A stretch of 64,000 bases of DNA, taken from positions 2,367,001 to 2,431,000 of the forward strand of contig NZ_CP044227.1 in the NCBI RefSeq assembly GCF_008727735.1. Direction: 5' to 3'. Below are positions 34,336-41,954 of this stretch, one piece after another. The notes below the pieces were generated by a model. That model saw nothing but the letters and a program-made list of their open reading frames with translations. It was not told the DNA's origin and did no database searches. Source of the stretch: Flintibacter sp. KGMB00164. GTDB lineage: Bacteria; Bacillota; Clostridia; Oscillospirales; Oscillospiraceae. The translations under genes and the position numbers were made by a program. How positions within the stretch are numbered: position 1 is the stretch's first letter; each line of letters begins with the position of its first letter.

Positions 34336-34352
34336 AAGGGTAAAGTACCCTT
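34336..34352 (+). promoter_or_regulatory. Operator-like inverted repeat in the DUF4342 leader
   Basis: AAGGGTA-aag-TACCCTT is a perfect 7-bp inverted repeat about 35 bases downstream of the predicted start point; it could be an operator or a small RNA hairpin. Confidence 0.4.
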
Positions 34353-34404
34353 CAACCCGCGTGTGGTATCCTTATGGCACAAGCTGGGGAAAGGAGCTAA
34401 CACC

Positions 34405-35013
34405 ATGGAAATTACCCTGGAGCAGGTGGAACGCCTGCGTGAAAAAGCCGACGTGTCCTACGGCCAGGCCAAGCAGGCCCTGGAGTACAGCGGCGGCAAT
34501 CTGTTGGACGCCCTGATCTATCTGGAGGAGCAGGGCGCCATTCCCCGTCCCCAGGGGGCCTACTACTCCACACGAAATGAAACGCCTCCGCCGCCGCCCT
34601 CCCAGGAGGAGTTGGCCCCTCTGGGGGAGAAAACGGACGGGACGGAAAAACGAAAGAAAAAGAAGTTTAAGGGCATGGGGGTGAAGGTAGTCAGCGGCAA
34701 GACCCTGTTCGGAACCCTGCGCCGCTGGCTCATTGACAATGAGCTGGAGATCTGGCGGCGGGGCCAGCCGGTGACCTCTCTGCCCATTTTGGTGCTGATC
34801 GTACTGGTGCTCTTTGCTCCCTGGGTCTCGCTGCCCCTGCTGCTTCTGGGCCTGTTTTTCGGCTTCCGGTATCAGATCTCCGGCCCGGATCTGGAGGACG
34901 AGACCATCAACGGCGTGATGGGCAGTGTGGCCGATACCGCCGCCGACTTGGGCCGCCAAGTGATGGAAGAGCTGAAAAACCAGCACGATAAGTATAACAA
35001 CCGTAAAAAATAA
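34405..35013 (+). CDS. DUF4342 domain-containing membrane protein
   Basis: A 202-residue protein. Residues 1-48 form a UBA-like three-helix module (VERLREKADVSYGQAKQALE, then NLLDALIYLEEQGAI). A proline/glutamate/lysine-rich linker (about 50-90) precedes the DUF4342 core, including a membrane segment of about 40 residues with two helices (near 130-165, LPILVLIVLVLFAPWVSLPLLLLG). A short charged C-terminus follows. It lies 41 bases before a response regulator gene, suggesting co-transcription. Function is unknown. ATG 34405 follows AAAGGAG; a much longer open frame is rejected because it would run through both promoters. Confidence 0.83.
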   Translation: MEITLEQVERLREKADVSYGQAKQALEYSGGNLLDALIYLEEQGAIPRPQGAYYSTRNETPPPPPSQEELAPLGEKTDGTEKRKKKKFKGMGVKVVSGKTLFGTLRRWLIDNELEIWRRGQPVTSLPILVLIVLVLFAPWVSLPLLLLGLFFGFRYQISGPDLEDETINGVMGSVADTAADLGRQVMEELKNQHDKYNNRKK

Positions 35014-35054
35014 CTGTTTGGAATCAAAATTTTCAATGTAAGGGAGCGAACTCA

Positions 35055-35729
35055 ATGGCAGAGAAGATCCTTCTGGTGGAGGACGAGGAGAAGCTGGCCC
35101 GGATGGTGGAGATGGAACTGCGCTACGAGGGCTACGAGGTAACCAAGGCCTTTGACGGGCGCAGCGGGCTGGAGCAGGCTCTGAGCGGCAAGTACGATCT
35201 GGTGCTGCTGGACATTATGCTGCCCCAGCTTTCCGGGATGGAGGTGCTGCGCCGCCTGCGCCGGGAGAGCGACCTGCCCGTTATCATGCTCACCGCCCGG
35301 GACAGCGTCATCGACAAGGTGTCCGGTCTGGATTCCGGAGCGGACGACTATATCACCAAGCCCTTTGCCATCGAGGAGCTGCTGGCCCGGATCCGGGCCG
35401 CTCTGCGCAAACGGGCTGTCCACACCGGCAGCATCCTCACTGCCGGAGAGCTGGCTATGGATGTGGAACGCCACCAGGTAAGCGTCCGGGGACAGAGTGT
35501 GGAGCTGACCAAGAAGGAATTTGATCTTCTGCACCAGCTGCTGGAAAACAAGGGCCGGGTACTCACCCGGGAGGCCCTGCTGGACAGCGTATGGGGCTTT
35601 GACTTTGTGGGAGAGACCAACTCAGTGGATGTGTACATCCGCTTTCTCCGCAGCAAGATCGACGAGGCCTTCGGCATCAAGCTCATCCACACCGTGCGCG
35701 GCGTGGGCTATGTGATCCGGGAGTCCTGA
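35055..35729 (+). CDS. OmpR-family response regulator
   Basis: A 224-residue two-domain regulator. The receiver domain shows VEDEEKL (residues 8-14), the phosphoacceptor Asp53 in LVLLDIMLP, the Thr in MLTARD near 81 and the Lys in YITKPF near 103. The C-terminal winged helix (about 128-224) has the KEFDLLHQLLENKGRVLTRE and VDVYIRFLRSKID segments typical of OmpR/PhoB. It is read together with the flavodoxin-like gene and the histidine kinase that follow. Confidence 0.95.
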   Translation: MAEKILLVEDEEKLARMVEMELRYEGYEVTKAFDGRSGLEQALSGKYDLVLLDIMLPQLSGMEVLRRLRRESDLPVIMLTARDSVIDKVSGLDSGADDYITKPFAIEELLARIRAALRKRAVHTGSILTAGELAMDVERHQVSVRGQSVELTKKEFDLLHQLLENKGRVLTREALLDSVWGFDFVGETNSVDVYIRFLRSKIDEAFGIKLIHTVRGVGYVIRES

Positions 35730-35755
35730 CGCCACACAGAAAGGAAGTTATTGCA

Positions 35756-36262
35756 ATGGTAATCGTCTACCAGTCTCACACCGGCTTTACCAAGGAGTAC
35801 GCCCAGATGCTGGGCAAAGCAGAAAAGATGAAGACCTACACCTTGGCCGAGGCGGAGCGCCAGCTCCTGTCCGACGCCCAGGTGTTTTATATGGGACCTC
35901 TCACCGCCGGACACATCGGCGGTCTGGACCGGTCTATGAAGCGCTGGAAGATCCAGGGCGTATGCGGCGTGGGCATGTCCCAGCCCGGCGAGGGCACTAT
36001 GGCCTCTCTGCGCCGGTCCAACTATGTGGGGGACGCGCCCCTGTTCTACCTTCAGGGCGGCTGGGCTCCCAAAAAGGTGGGGTGGCTCAAGCGGCGGATG
36101 GTAAATATGGTCACCCGCTCCACCCGTCAGTCCCTGGAGGCCAAAGGCTCCGCCCGCACTCCCCAGGAGCAGGCCATGCTTGACATGCTCCTGCACGGGG
36201 GCAGCTTTGTGGCCTTTGAGAACCTGGACTCCATCCGCGCCTGGCTCAAAACCCAAGCGTAA
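35756..36262 (+). CDS. Flavodoxin-like domain protein between response regulator and kinase
   Basis: A 168-residue protein that starts with IVYQSHTGFTKEYAQMLG (residues 3-20), a flavodoxin-type FMN phosphate loop (here SHTGFTK). VFYMGPLTAGHIGGLD near 44 and LFYLQGGWAPKKVGW near 97 correspond to the later flavin-binding loops of flavodoxin_5-type protoporphyrinogen-oxidase-like proteins. The ATG follows GAAAGGAAG. The position inside a two-component operon suggests a redox input or output, which is inference only. Confidence 0.78.
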   Translation: MVIVYQSHTGFTKEYAQMLGKAEKMKTYTLAEAERQLLSDAQVFYMGPLTAGHIGGLDRSMKRWKIQGVCGVGMSQPGEGTMASLRRSNYVGDAPLFYLQGGWAPKKVGWLKRRMVNMVTRSTRQSLEAKGSARTPQEQAMLDMLLHGGSFVAFENLDSIRAWLKTQA

Positions 36263-36290
36263 TCATCCTTTTTGAGAAAGGAGGGCCGTC

Positions 36291-37746
36291 ATGGCAAAAA
36301 AAACGGCAGCGCTTTCACTCTCCGCCCCCCACGGCCCCCATTTCCACCGCCCGGGACACCTCTCTGGCCTTTCGGCTGAATCTGGGCTTCTTCTTCCGCC
36401 AGCTGTGCATCTTTGTGGTGCTGGACCTGCTGCTGGCCGGTATGGCTCTGTGCGGGCTGATCCTCTACGGAGAAAACCGCTGTGCCGATGTGGCCGCCCT
36501 GGTGGAGGAGCGGGGCGTCCCCACCCAGGACGCCCTGGCCTGGATGGAGGCCAGCGACTACACCATCACTCTTTTGGACGGGGAGCCCACAGGCTACCCG
36601 GTGCCCGTTTTCGCCTGGCTCCCCATCCGTGAGGAGACCGTCGACGGTCTGCGGCTTTGGGACTTAAGCCACTATTACCAGATTCAGATGCCCAGCGAGA
36701 CCACCCCCTACGCCATCACGGTCAACCTGACCGGCATCTTCCAGACCTTGTACTGGGCGGGAGTTGTGGTGCTGGTGTTTCAGGGCATCTTCCTGCTCAC
36801 CAGCCTGTTTGGCAACAACCGCTCCATCCGCAAGGTGCTGCGCCCCCTTCAGGATCTGGCTGCCACCGCCTCCCGCCTCAGCTCCATGACCCACATGTCC
36901 CGCCAGGAGCTGGAGGCTCTGGCCGGGGAGCTGGAGAAGATCAACGCCAAGCATCTGGACAGCCGCATCGATCTGCCCGCCACCCAAAAGGAGCTGCGCT
37001 CTCTGGCTCAGTCCATCAACGCCATGCTGGAGCGCATCAACCGGGCTTACAGCGCCCAGGCCCGCTTCGTCTCCGATGCCAGCCACGAGCTGCGCACCCC
37101 AATCGCCGTCATCCAGGGCTACGCCGCCCTGCTGGACCGCTGGGGCAAGGACGACCCGGAGGCCCTGCAGGAGTCCATCAGCGCTATCCGCTCCGAGGCC
37201 AAGTCCATGGAGGAGCTGGTGGAGCAGCTCCTGTTCCTGGCCCGGGGAGACAACGACACCCAGCCGGTGAAACCCAGTCTGTTTGATCTGTCCGCTCTGG
37301 CCGGCGAGGTACTGCGGGAGGAAGAGATGATTTGCCCCGACCGGGTGTTCCTGCCCCGATGGGGAGAAGAGCCGGTCCCAGTGCGGGCCGACCAGGGACT
37401 GATCAAGCAGGTCATGCGCATTTTAATGGACAACGCCATCAAATACAGCCCCCCGGGCAGCCGGATCTATCTGCGTCTCTCCACCCAGGAGCGCTATGCC
37501 CGTCTCACCGTACAGGATGAGGGAGACGGCATTCCTCCCGACAGCATCCCCCACATCTTTGAGCGCTTTTACCGGACCGACCAGTCCCGGGACCGGAAAA
37601 CCGGGGGCACCGGGCTGGGTCTGTCCATTGCCCGCTGGATCGTGGAGCGCCACGAGGGATGGTTTGAAGTGGTCTCCCGCCCCGGTGTGGGTACCCGCAT
37701 CTCCTTTTTACTGCCTCTGGCGCCGCCGGAACAGGAGGCAGGATAA
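36291..37746 (+). CDS. Sensor histidine kinase, N-terminus interrupted by an A8 tract
   Basis: The expected start is ATG 36291 behind AAAGGAGGG, but an eight-A tract (36296-36303) throws that frame out after four codons. If one A were absent, the frame would read MAKKRQRFHS, then a first membrane helix (about residues 31-58), and continue unbroken to 37746 (484 residues). Without correction the first in-frame start is GTG 36415, with no ribosome binding site and the first helix broken. Downstream all parts are intact: extracytoplasmic loop, second helix, HAMP-like linker, the phosphoacceptor SDASHELRTPIAV, MDNAIKYSPPG (N-box), QDEGDGIP (G1) and TGGTGLGLSIAR (G2). It is probably the partner of the upstream regulator. 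Confidence 0.8.
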
Positions 37747-38033
37747 TGTGGTATGTCTATCTGCTGCGCTGCGCCGACGACACCCTGTACGCCGGCTGCA
37801 CCAACGATCCCCCGCGCCGCCTTCAGCAGCATAACGCCGGGCAGGGCGCCAAGTATACCCGCTCCCGCCGTCCGGTCTCCCTGGTCTATCTGGAGCAGGC
37901 CGGGGACCACGGCCAGGCCCTGCGCCGGGAGGCCGCCTTAAAGCGCCTCACCCGCAAGGAGAAACTGGCCCTGATCGCCGCCGCGCCCCCTCTTCCCGAC
38001 TCACTTATACCCACTGAAAAAAAGACGCCTTAG
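37746..38033 (+). CDS. GIY-YIG nuclease-like protein (YhbQ/UPF0213 family)
   Basis: A 95-residue single-domain protein with WYVYLLRCADDTLYAGCTND (residues 2-21, the GIY-YIG motif appearing as VYLL/YAGCT), RRLQQHNAGQGAKYTRSRRP near 24 and REAALKRLTRKEKLALI near 62. The family resembles structure-specific endonucleases. Its ATG overlaps the stop of the histidine kinase by one base, so it is translationally coupled. Its last codons lie inside the terminator stem. Confidence 0.9.
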   Translation: MWYVYLLRCADDTLYAGCTNDPPRRLQQHNAGQGAKYTRSRRPVSLVYLEQAGDHGQALRREAALKRLTRKEKLALIAAAPPLPDSLIPTEKKTP

Positions 38034-38046
38034 GGCGTCTTTTTTT
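38017..38046 (+). terminator. Terminator overlapping the end of the GIY-YIG gene
   Basis: GACGCC (38024-38029) pairs with GGCGTC (38034-38039) around a TTAG loop that contains the stop codon, extended by seven A-T pairs on each side, ending in seven T. Confidence 0.92.
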
Positions 38047-38116
38047 GCTTTCGTTTTTCAAACCGAGGCATGCGTTTTTTTCAAATGCTATTTTTTTGCA
38101 GAATGCCCTTCCTCTC

Positions 38117-38145
38117 TTGCTTTTTCCCTGTATCACTACTATAAT
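38117..38145 (+). promoter_or_regulatory. Promoter of the secreted-protein gene
   Basis: TTGCTT (38117-38122) and TATAAT (38140-38145) are 17 bases apart, 74 bases upstream of the start codon. Confidence 0.78.
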
Positions 38146-38218
38146 GTATGCTGATTTCTTATCACATTCTCCGCACCCCCTTCTTACACCAACGACCGGA
38201 AAAGGAGATGCTTATCCG

Positions 38219-38866
38219 ATGAAGCGCGCTGCCATTCCCCTGATCCTGCTGGTGTCTGGATTTGTTCTGGGGCTGCTGTGTTCCGTATCGCTGCGGCACC
38301 CTGCCGCCGCCACGCCCGCTGCCGTGATTCAAAAGGAAGAGACTCCCTCGGAATCCGCGGTAAACACGACCAGCCTGCTTCACACTGCCGCCGCGGTCAC
38401 CAACGCCTTGCATGACCAGGACTATGAGACTCTGTCCACCTATGTGCATCCCACCCGCGGGGTGACCTTTACCCCCTACTCCACGGTAGACCTTCAGCGC
38501 GACCAGAACTTTACCGCCGATCAGATCAAGAATCTGTCGTCGGATACCAGCACCTATACCTGGGGCTATGAGGACGGCCGGGGCGAGTCCATCCAAATGA
38601 CCATGTCGGAGTATTTTTCCCGCTTCGTCTTTGATGCGGACTATACACAGGCCCCTAAGGTGGGCGTAGACCAGATCATCACCAGCGGCAACGCCCTGGA
38701 AAATCTGACCGAGGCCTACCCAGACTGCCACTTTGTAGATTTCTGCTATCCCAGCCGGGACCCTGCCAACGAGGGACTGGATTGGTGTTCCCTCAAGCTG
38801 GTGTTCCTGGGAGAGAAAACCTCCTGGTATTTGGTGGGTGTGGTCCACGGAGAGTGGACCATCTGA
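38219..38866 (+). CDS. Putative exported protein of unknown function
   Basis: A 215-residue protein with a hydrophobic N-terminal helix (residues 5-22, signal peptide or anchor, no lipobox) followed by a soluble domain. The pattern NALHDQDYETLSTYVHPTRGVTFTPYSTVD near 60-90 is shared by a family of small exported clostridial proteins I remember only as hypothetical. ATG 38219 follows AAAAGGAG. A weak hairpin (AGCCG/CGGCT, 38887-38900) separates it from trkA; read-through into the potassium genes is possible. Confidence 0.7.
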   Translation: MKRAAIPLILLVSGFVLGLLCSVSLRHPAAATPAAVIQKEETPSESAVNTTSLLHTAAAVTNALHDQDYETLSTYVHPTRGVTFTPYSTVDLQRDQNFTADQIKNLSSDTSTYTWGYEDGRGESIQMTMSEYFSRFVFDADYTQAPKVGVDQIITSGNALENLTEAYPDCHFVDFCYPSRDPANEGLDWCSLKLVFLGEKTSWYLVGVVHGEWTI

Positions 38867-38931
38867 TGCACCCGAGATCATCCTTCAGCCGAAGACGGCT
38901 TTCATATTAGAAAGAGAGGCTTGCCGATACT

Positions 38932-40335
38932 GTGAAAATCATCATTATAGGCACCGGAAAAGTCGGTTTTTCTCTGGCGGAGCAGCTTTTGAACGAAAAG
39001 CATGACATTACCATCGTGGATACCCAGGACAGCGCCCTGCGCCGCGCTACCGACGCGCTGGACATTATGAGCGTCAAGGGCAACGGCGTATCCACCGACA
39101 CCCTGCGGGAAGCGGGAGCAGAGGACGCCGACCTGCTGGTGGCTGCCACCAACTCCGACGAGGTGAACATGGTCTGCTGTCTCACCGCCAAGCACCTGGG
39201 AGCCAAGTACACCATCGCCCGCATCCGCAACCCGGAGTATAACCTGGGTCTGCACGAGCTGAAAAAGAACATGGGCATCGATATGGTCATCAACCCGGAA
39301 AACGCCACGGCGGTGGAAATCTCCCGCCTGCTGCGCTTCCCCTCGGCGGCCAACATTGAGACCTTCTGCCGCGGCCGGGTAGAGCTGATGGGCTTTCGCC
39401 TGCAGGAGGGGGACTTCCTGGTCAACCAGCCCCTCCACGCCCTGTCTGCCCAGGTCAAGCAGCTCTCCCTGCTGGTGTGTGCCGTAGACCGGGACGGCGA
39501 GGTCACCATCCCCAACGGCTCCTTTGTGCCCCAAGTGGGGGACAAGCTTTATCTCATCGGCCGCCCCACCAGCCTGGACCAGTTCTTCCGCCTGCTGGGC
39601 CGGTACAGCCCCAAGGTAAAGACGGTATTCATTGTGGGTGGAGGCAAGATCTCGGTGTACCTCACCGCCATTCTGGAAAAGATGAAGATGCGGGTCAAGA
39701 TCGTGGAGCTGAGCGAAAAGCGCTGCCGTCTGGTCAGCGAGATGATGCCCCGCACCACCGTGATCTGCGGCGACGGCACCGATCAGGAGCTGCTGGAGTC
39801 TGAGCGCATGTCTGCCGCCGACGCCTTTGTCGCCCTCACCGACCGAGATGAGGACAACCTGATCATCTCCCTGTACGCCATGCAGCAGGGCATGCACAAG
39901 GTAGTCACCAAGTGTAACCGCCAGAACTATACCGGCATTGCCCGGGCTGTGGGTCTGGACAGCGTCATCTCCCCCAAGCTTATCACCGCCGCCCAGATCC
40001 TTCAGCTGGTGCGCGGCATGCAGAACTCCCAGGGCAGCGTGATGAACACCCTCTACCGCATTGCCGACGGTAAGACTGAGGCCATGGAGTTTACCGTTGG
40101 CTCCTCCACCCGCCATCTCAATGTGCCCCTGCGGGATCTGCACCTGCACAAGGGCATCCTCATCGCCGTCATCATGCGGGACGGCGAGATCATCATCCCC
40201 GAAGGTTCCTCCTGCATCCAGGAGGGTGATTCGGTCATTATCATCTCCCGTGACCGGCCCATCCAGGATCTCAATGACATCTATGCCGAGGAGGACGCAA
40301 GCTTTCTCCTGACTGGAGGCAAGGATGAACATTAA
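38932..40335 (+). CDS. trkA: Trk potassium uptake regulatory subunit, two RCK domains
   Basis: A 467-residue cytoplasmic protein starting with GTG 38932. It has two tandem NAD-binding RCK modules: the first with IIIGTGKVGFSLAEQL (residues 3-18), the second with FIVGGGKISVYLTAIL near 230, each followed by a TrkA-C domain (VNQPLHAL near 163 and VPLRDLHL near 397). It gates the TrkH channel in response to nucleotides. Its last 11 bases overlap trkH, which is strong evidence for coupled expression. Confidence 0.94.
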   Translation: MKIIIIGTGKVGFSLAEQLLNEKHDITIVDTQDSALRRATDALDIMSVKGNGVSTDTLREAGAEDADLLVAATNSDEVNMVCCLTAKHLGAKYTIARIRNPEYNLGLHELKKNMGIDMVINPENATAVEISRLLRFPSAANIETFCRGRVELMGFRLQEGDFLVNQPLHALSAQVKQLSLLVCAVDRDGEVTIPNGSFVPQVGDKLYLIGRPTSLDQFFRLLGRYSPKVKTVFIVGGGKISVYLTAILEKMKMRVKIVELSEKRCRLVSEMMPRTTVICGDGTDQELLESERMSAADAFVALTDRDEDNLIISLYAMQQGMHKVVTKCNRQNYTGIARAVGLDSVISPKLITAAQILQLVRGMQNSQGSVMNTLYRIADGKTEAMEFTVGSSTRHLNVPLRDLHLHKGILIAVIMRDGEIIIPEGSSCIQEGDSVIIISRDRPIQDLNDIYAEEDASFLLTGGKDEH

Positions 40336-41761
40336 GCTGGTTTTTAAGCTGCTGGGCCGGATTTTGTCCATGGAGGCCGCCGTGCTGGTACTGCCCATGG
40401 CGGTGGCTCTGCTCTACCACGAAAGCCCCATGCCCTTTGTCTGGAGCATTCTGGTCATTTTGTGCATCAGCCTTCCCCTGTCCTTCCTGCCCGCAGAGCG
40501 GCACTTCCACGTGCGGGAGGGCTTTGTATCGGTGGGACTGCTGTGGCTGCTCACCGGCGTGGTAGGCGGACTTCCCTTCTATTTTTCCGGCTATTTCAAC
40601 TCCTTTATCGACTGCGTGTTTGAGGCCTCTTCCGGCTTCACCACCACCGGAGCTACCATTCTCACCAACATTGAGGCCCTGCCCTACGGCATCCTCTTCT
40701 GGCGCGCCTTCACCCACTGGCTGGGCGGCATGGGCGTGCTGGTGCTGGTCACCGCCATCGTCCCCTCCCTGGGGGTGCGTCCCCACTATCTCACCCAGGC
40801 GGAGACCCCCGGTCCGGTCTTTTCCAAGCTGGTGCCCAAGCAGTCCCAGACCTCCAAGATCCTCTATCAGATGTATTTCGCCCTCACGCTGGCAGAGGTC
40901 ATTTTGCTGAAGATCTGCGGTCTGCCTCTGTATGACGCCCTCATTCACTCCTTTTCCACTGCCGGTACCGGCGGCTTCTCCAACCGCAATCTCAGTGTGG
41001 GCGCCTACGGCAATCCCACTGCCGAAATCATCATCGCCATCTTCGCCCTGCTCTTCTCCCTGAACTTTGGCCTGTATTTCCTTCTGCTTCAGCGCCGGTT
41101 CAAGGAGGCGCTCAAGAGCGATGAGGCCCGGTTCTTCCTGCTGCTGGTGGCAGGTTCCACTGCGCTGATCACCATCAATATCATGCCCATCTATGAGAAC
41201 GTGTGGGACAGCCTGCGCTACGCCTTCTTCCAGGTGGCGTCCATCATCTCCACCACTGGCTTTGCCACGGCGGACTTTGTGCTCTGGCCCCACTTCTCCC
41301 AGATGATTCTGGTGATCCTCATGTTCTGCGGCGCCTGCGCCGGCTCTACCGGCGGCGGCATCAAGTGCTCCCGGGTGGTCATGCTGCTGCGCTCCATCCG
41401 CCGGGAGCTGCACCGCATTGCCCATCCCCGCTCGGTGGAAGTGGTGCGTCTGGACGGAAAGCCGGTGGATGAGAGCACTCTGCACTCCGTGCTGGTGTTT
41501 ATCGGCTTTTATATCCTGATCATCCTCACTGCCGCTTTGGTGGTCTCTCTGGATAACGTCCCCTTTGACGTCTCCTTCTCTGCCGCCCTCACCTGCGTAA
41601 GCAACGTAGGTCCCGGTTTGGCAACCATCGGCCCCTCCGGCAATTTTGCCGCCTTCTCCCCGCTGAGCAAGGTGGTCCTCTCCCTGTGCATGATCATCGG
41701 CCGGTTGGAGATCTTCCCCATCCTGGTTCTGTTCAGCCGCCACACCTGGCGCCGCAATTAG
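40325..41761 (+). CDS. trkH: Trk potassium transporter, membrane subunit
   Basis: A 478-residue membrane protein with the fourfold M1-P-M2 fold of the Trk/Ktr/HKT superfamily. Selectivity-filter-like segments are SGFTTTGATI near residue 103, STAGTGGFSN near 215, STTGFATADF near 311 and CVSNVGPGL near 425, each with the key Gly. GGMGVLVLVTAI near 137 is a TrkH hallmark. It imports K+ with the regulatory subunit encoded just upstream. Confidence 0.94.
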   Translation: MNIKLVFKLLGRILSMEAAVLVLPMAVALLYHESPMPFVWSILVILCISLPLSFLPAERHFHVREGFVSVGLLWLLTGVVGGLPFYFSGYFNSFIDCVFEASSGFTTTGATILTNIEALPYGILFWRAFTHWLGGMGVLVLVTAIVPSLGVRPHYLTQAETPGPVFSKLVPKQSQTSKILYQMYFALTLAEVILLKICGLPLYDALIHSFSTAGTGGFSNRNLSVGAYGNPTAEIIIAIFALLFSLNFGLYFLLLQRRFKEALKSDEARFFLLLVAGSTALITINIMPIYENVWDSLRYAFFQVASIISTTGFATADFVLWPHFSQMILVILMFCGACAGSTGGGIKCSRVVMLLRSIRRELHRIAHPRSVEVVRLDGKPVDESTLHSVLVFIGFYILIILTAALVVSLDNVPFDVSFSAALTCVSNVGPGLATIGPSGNFAAFSPLSKVVLSLCMIIGRLEIFPILVLFSRHTWRRN

Positions 41762-41776
41762 CATTTCGCCTGTTTC

Positions 41777-41807
41777 TGCCCGCAGTGTTCTGCTGCGGGC
41801 ATTTTTT
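41777..41807 (+). terminator. Rho-independent terminator after trkH
   Basis: A perfect 9-bp stem (41777-41785 with 41793-41801) is followed by six T. Confidence 0.9.
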
Positions 41808-41840
41808 ATACCTCGAGACTGCGTTTTGCACAATCCGCCC

Positions 41841-41868
41841 TTGCATTCTATCCTCGGTATGGTAAAAT
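41841..41868 (+). promoter_or_regulatory. Promoter of the pyrophosphatase gene
   Basis: TTGCAT (41841-41846) and TAAAAT (41863-41868) are 16 bases apart; the leader is about 80 bases. Confidence 0.65.
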
Positions 41869-41954
41869 GATGATAAGAGGCCTGTAATTTTCTATATTTT
41901 TTGGTTGTTTCCAACAAGCGCAGGCTTCTATATCCAAAGAAAGGGCGTGTTTTC

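Noticed and set aside
36291..36632. The 113-codon frame from ATG 36291 as a real small gene
   Set aside because: After four codons its product is Pro/Gly/Arg-rich and unlike any protein, whereas the frame one base away encodes a normal kinase N-terminus.
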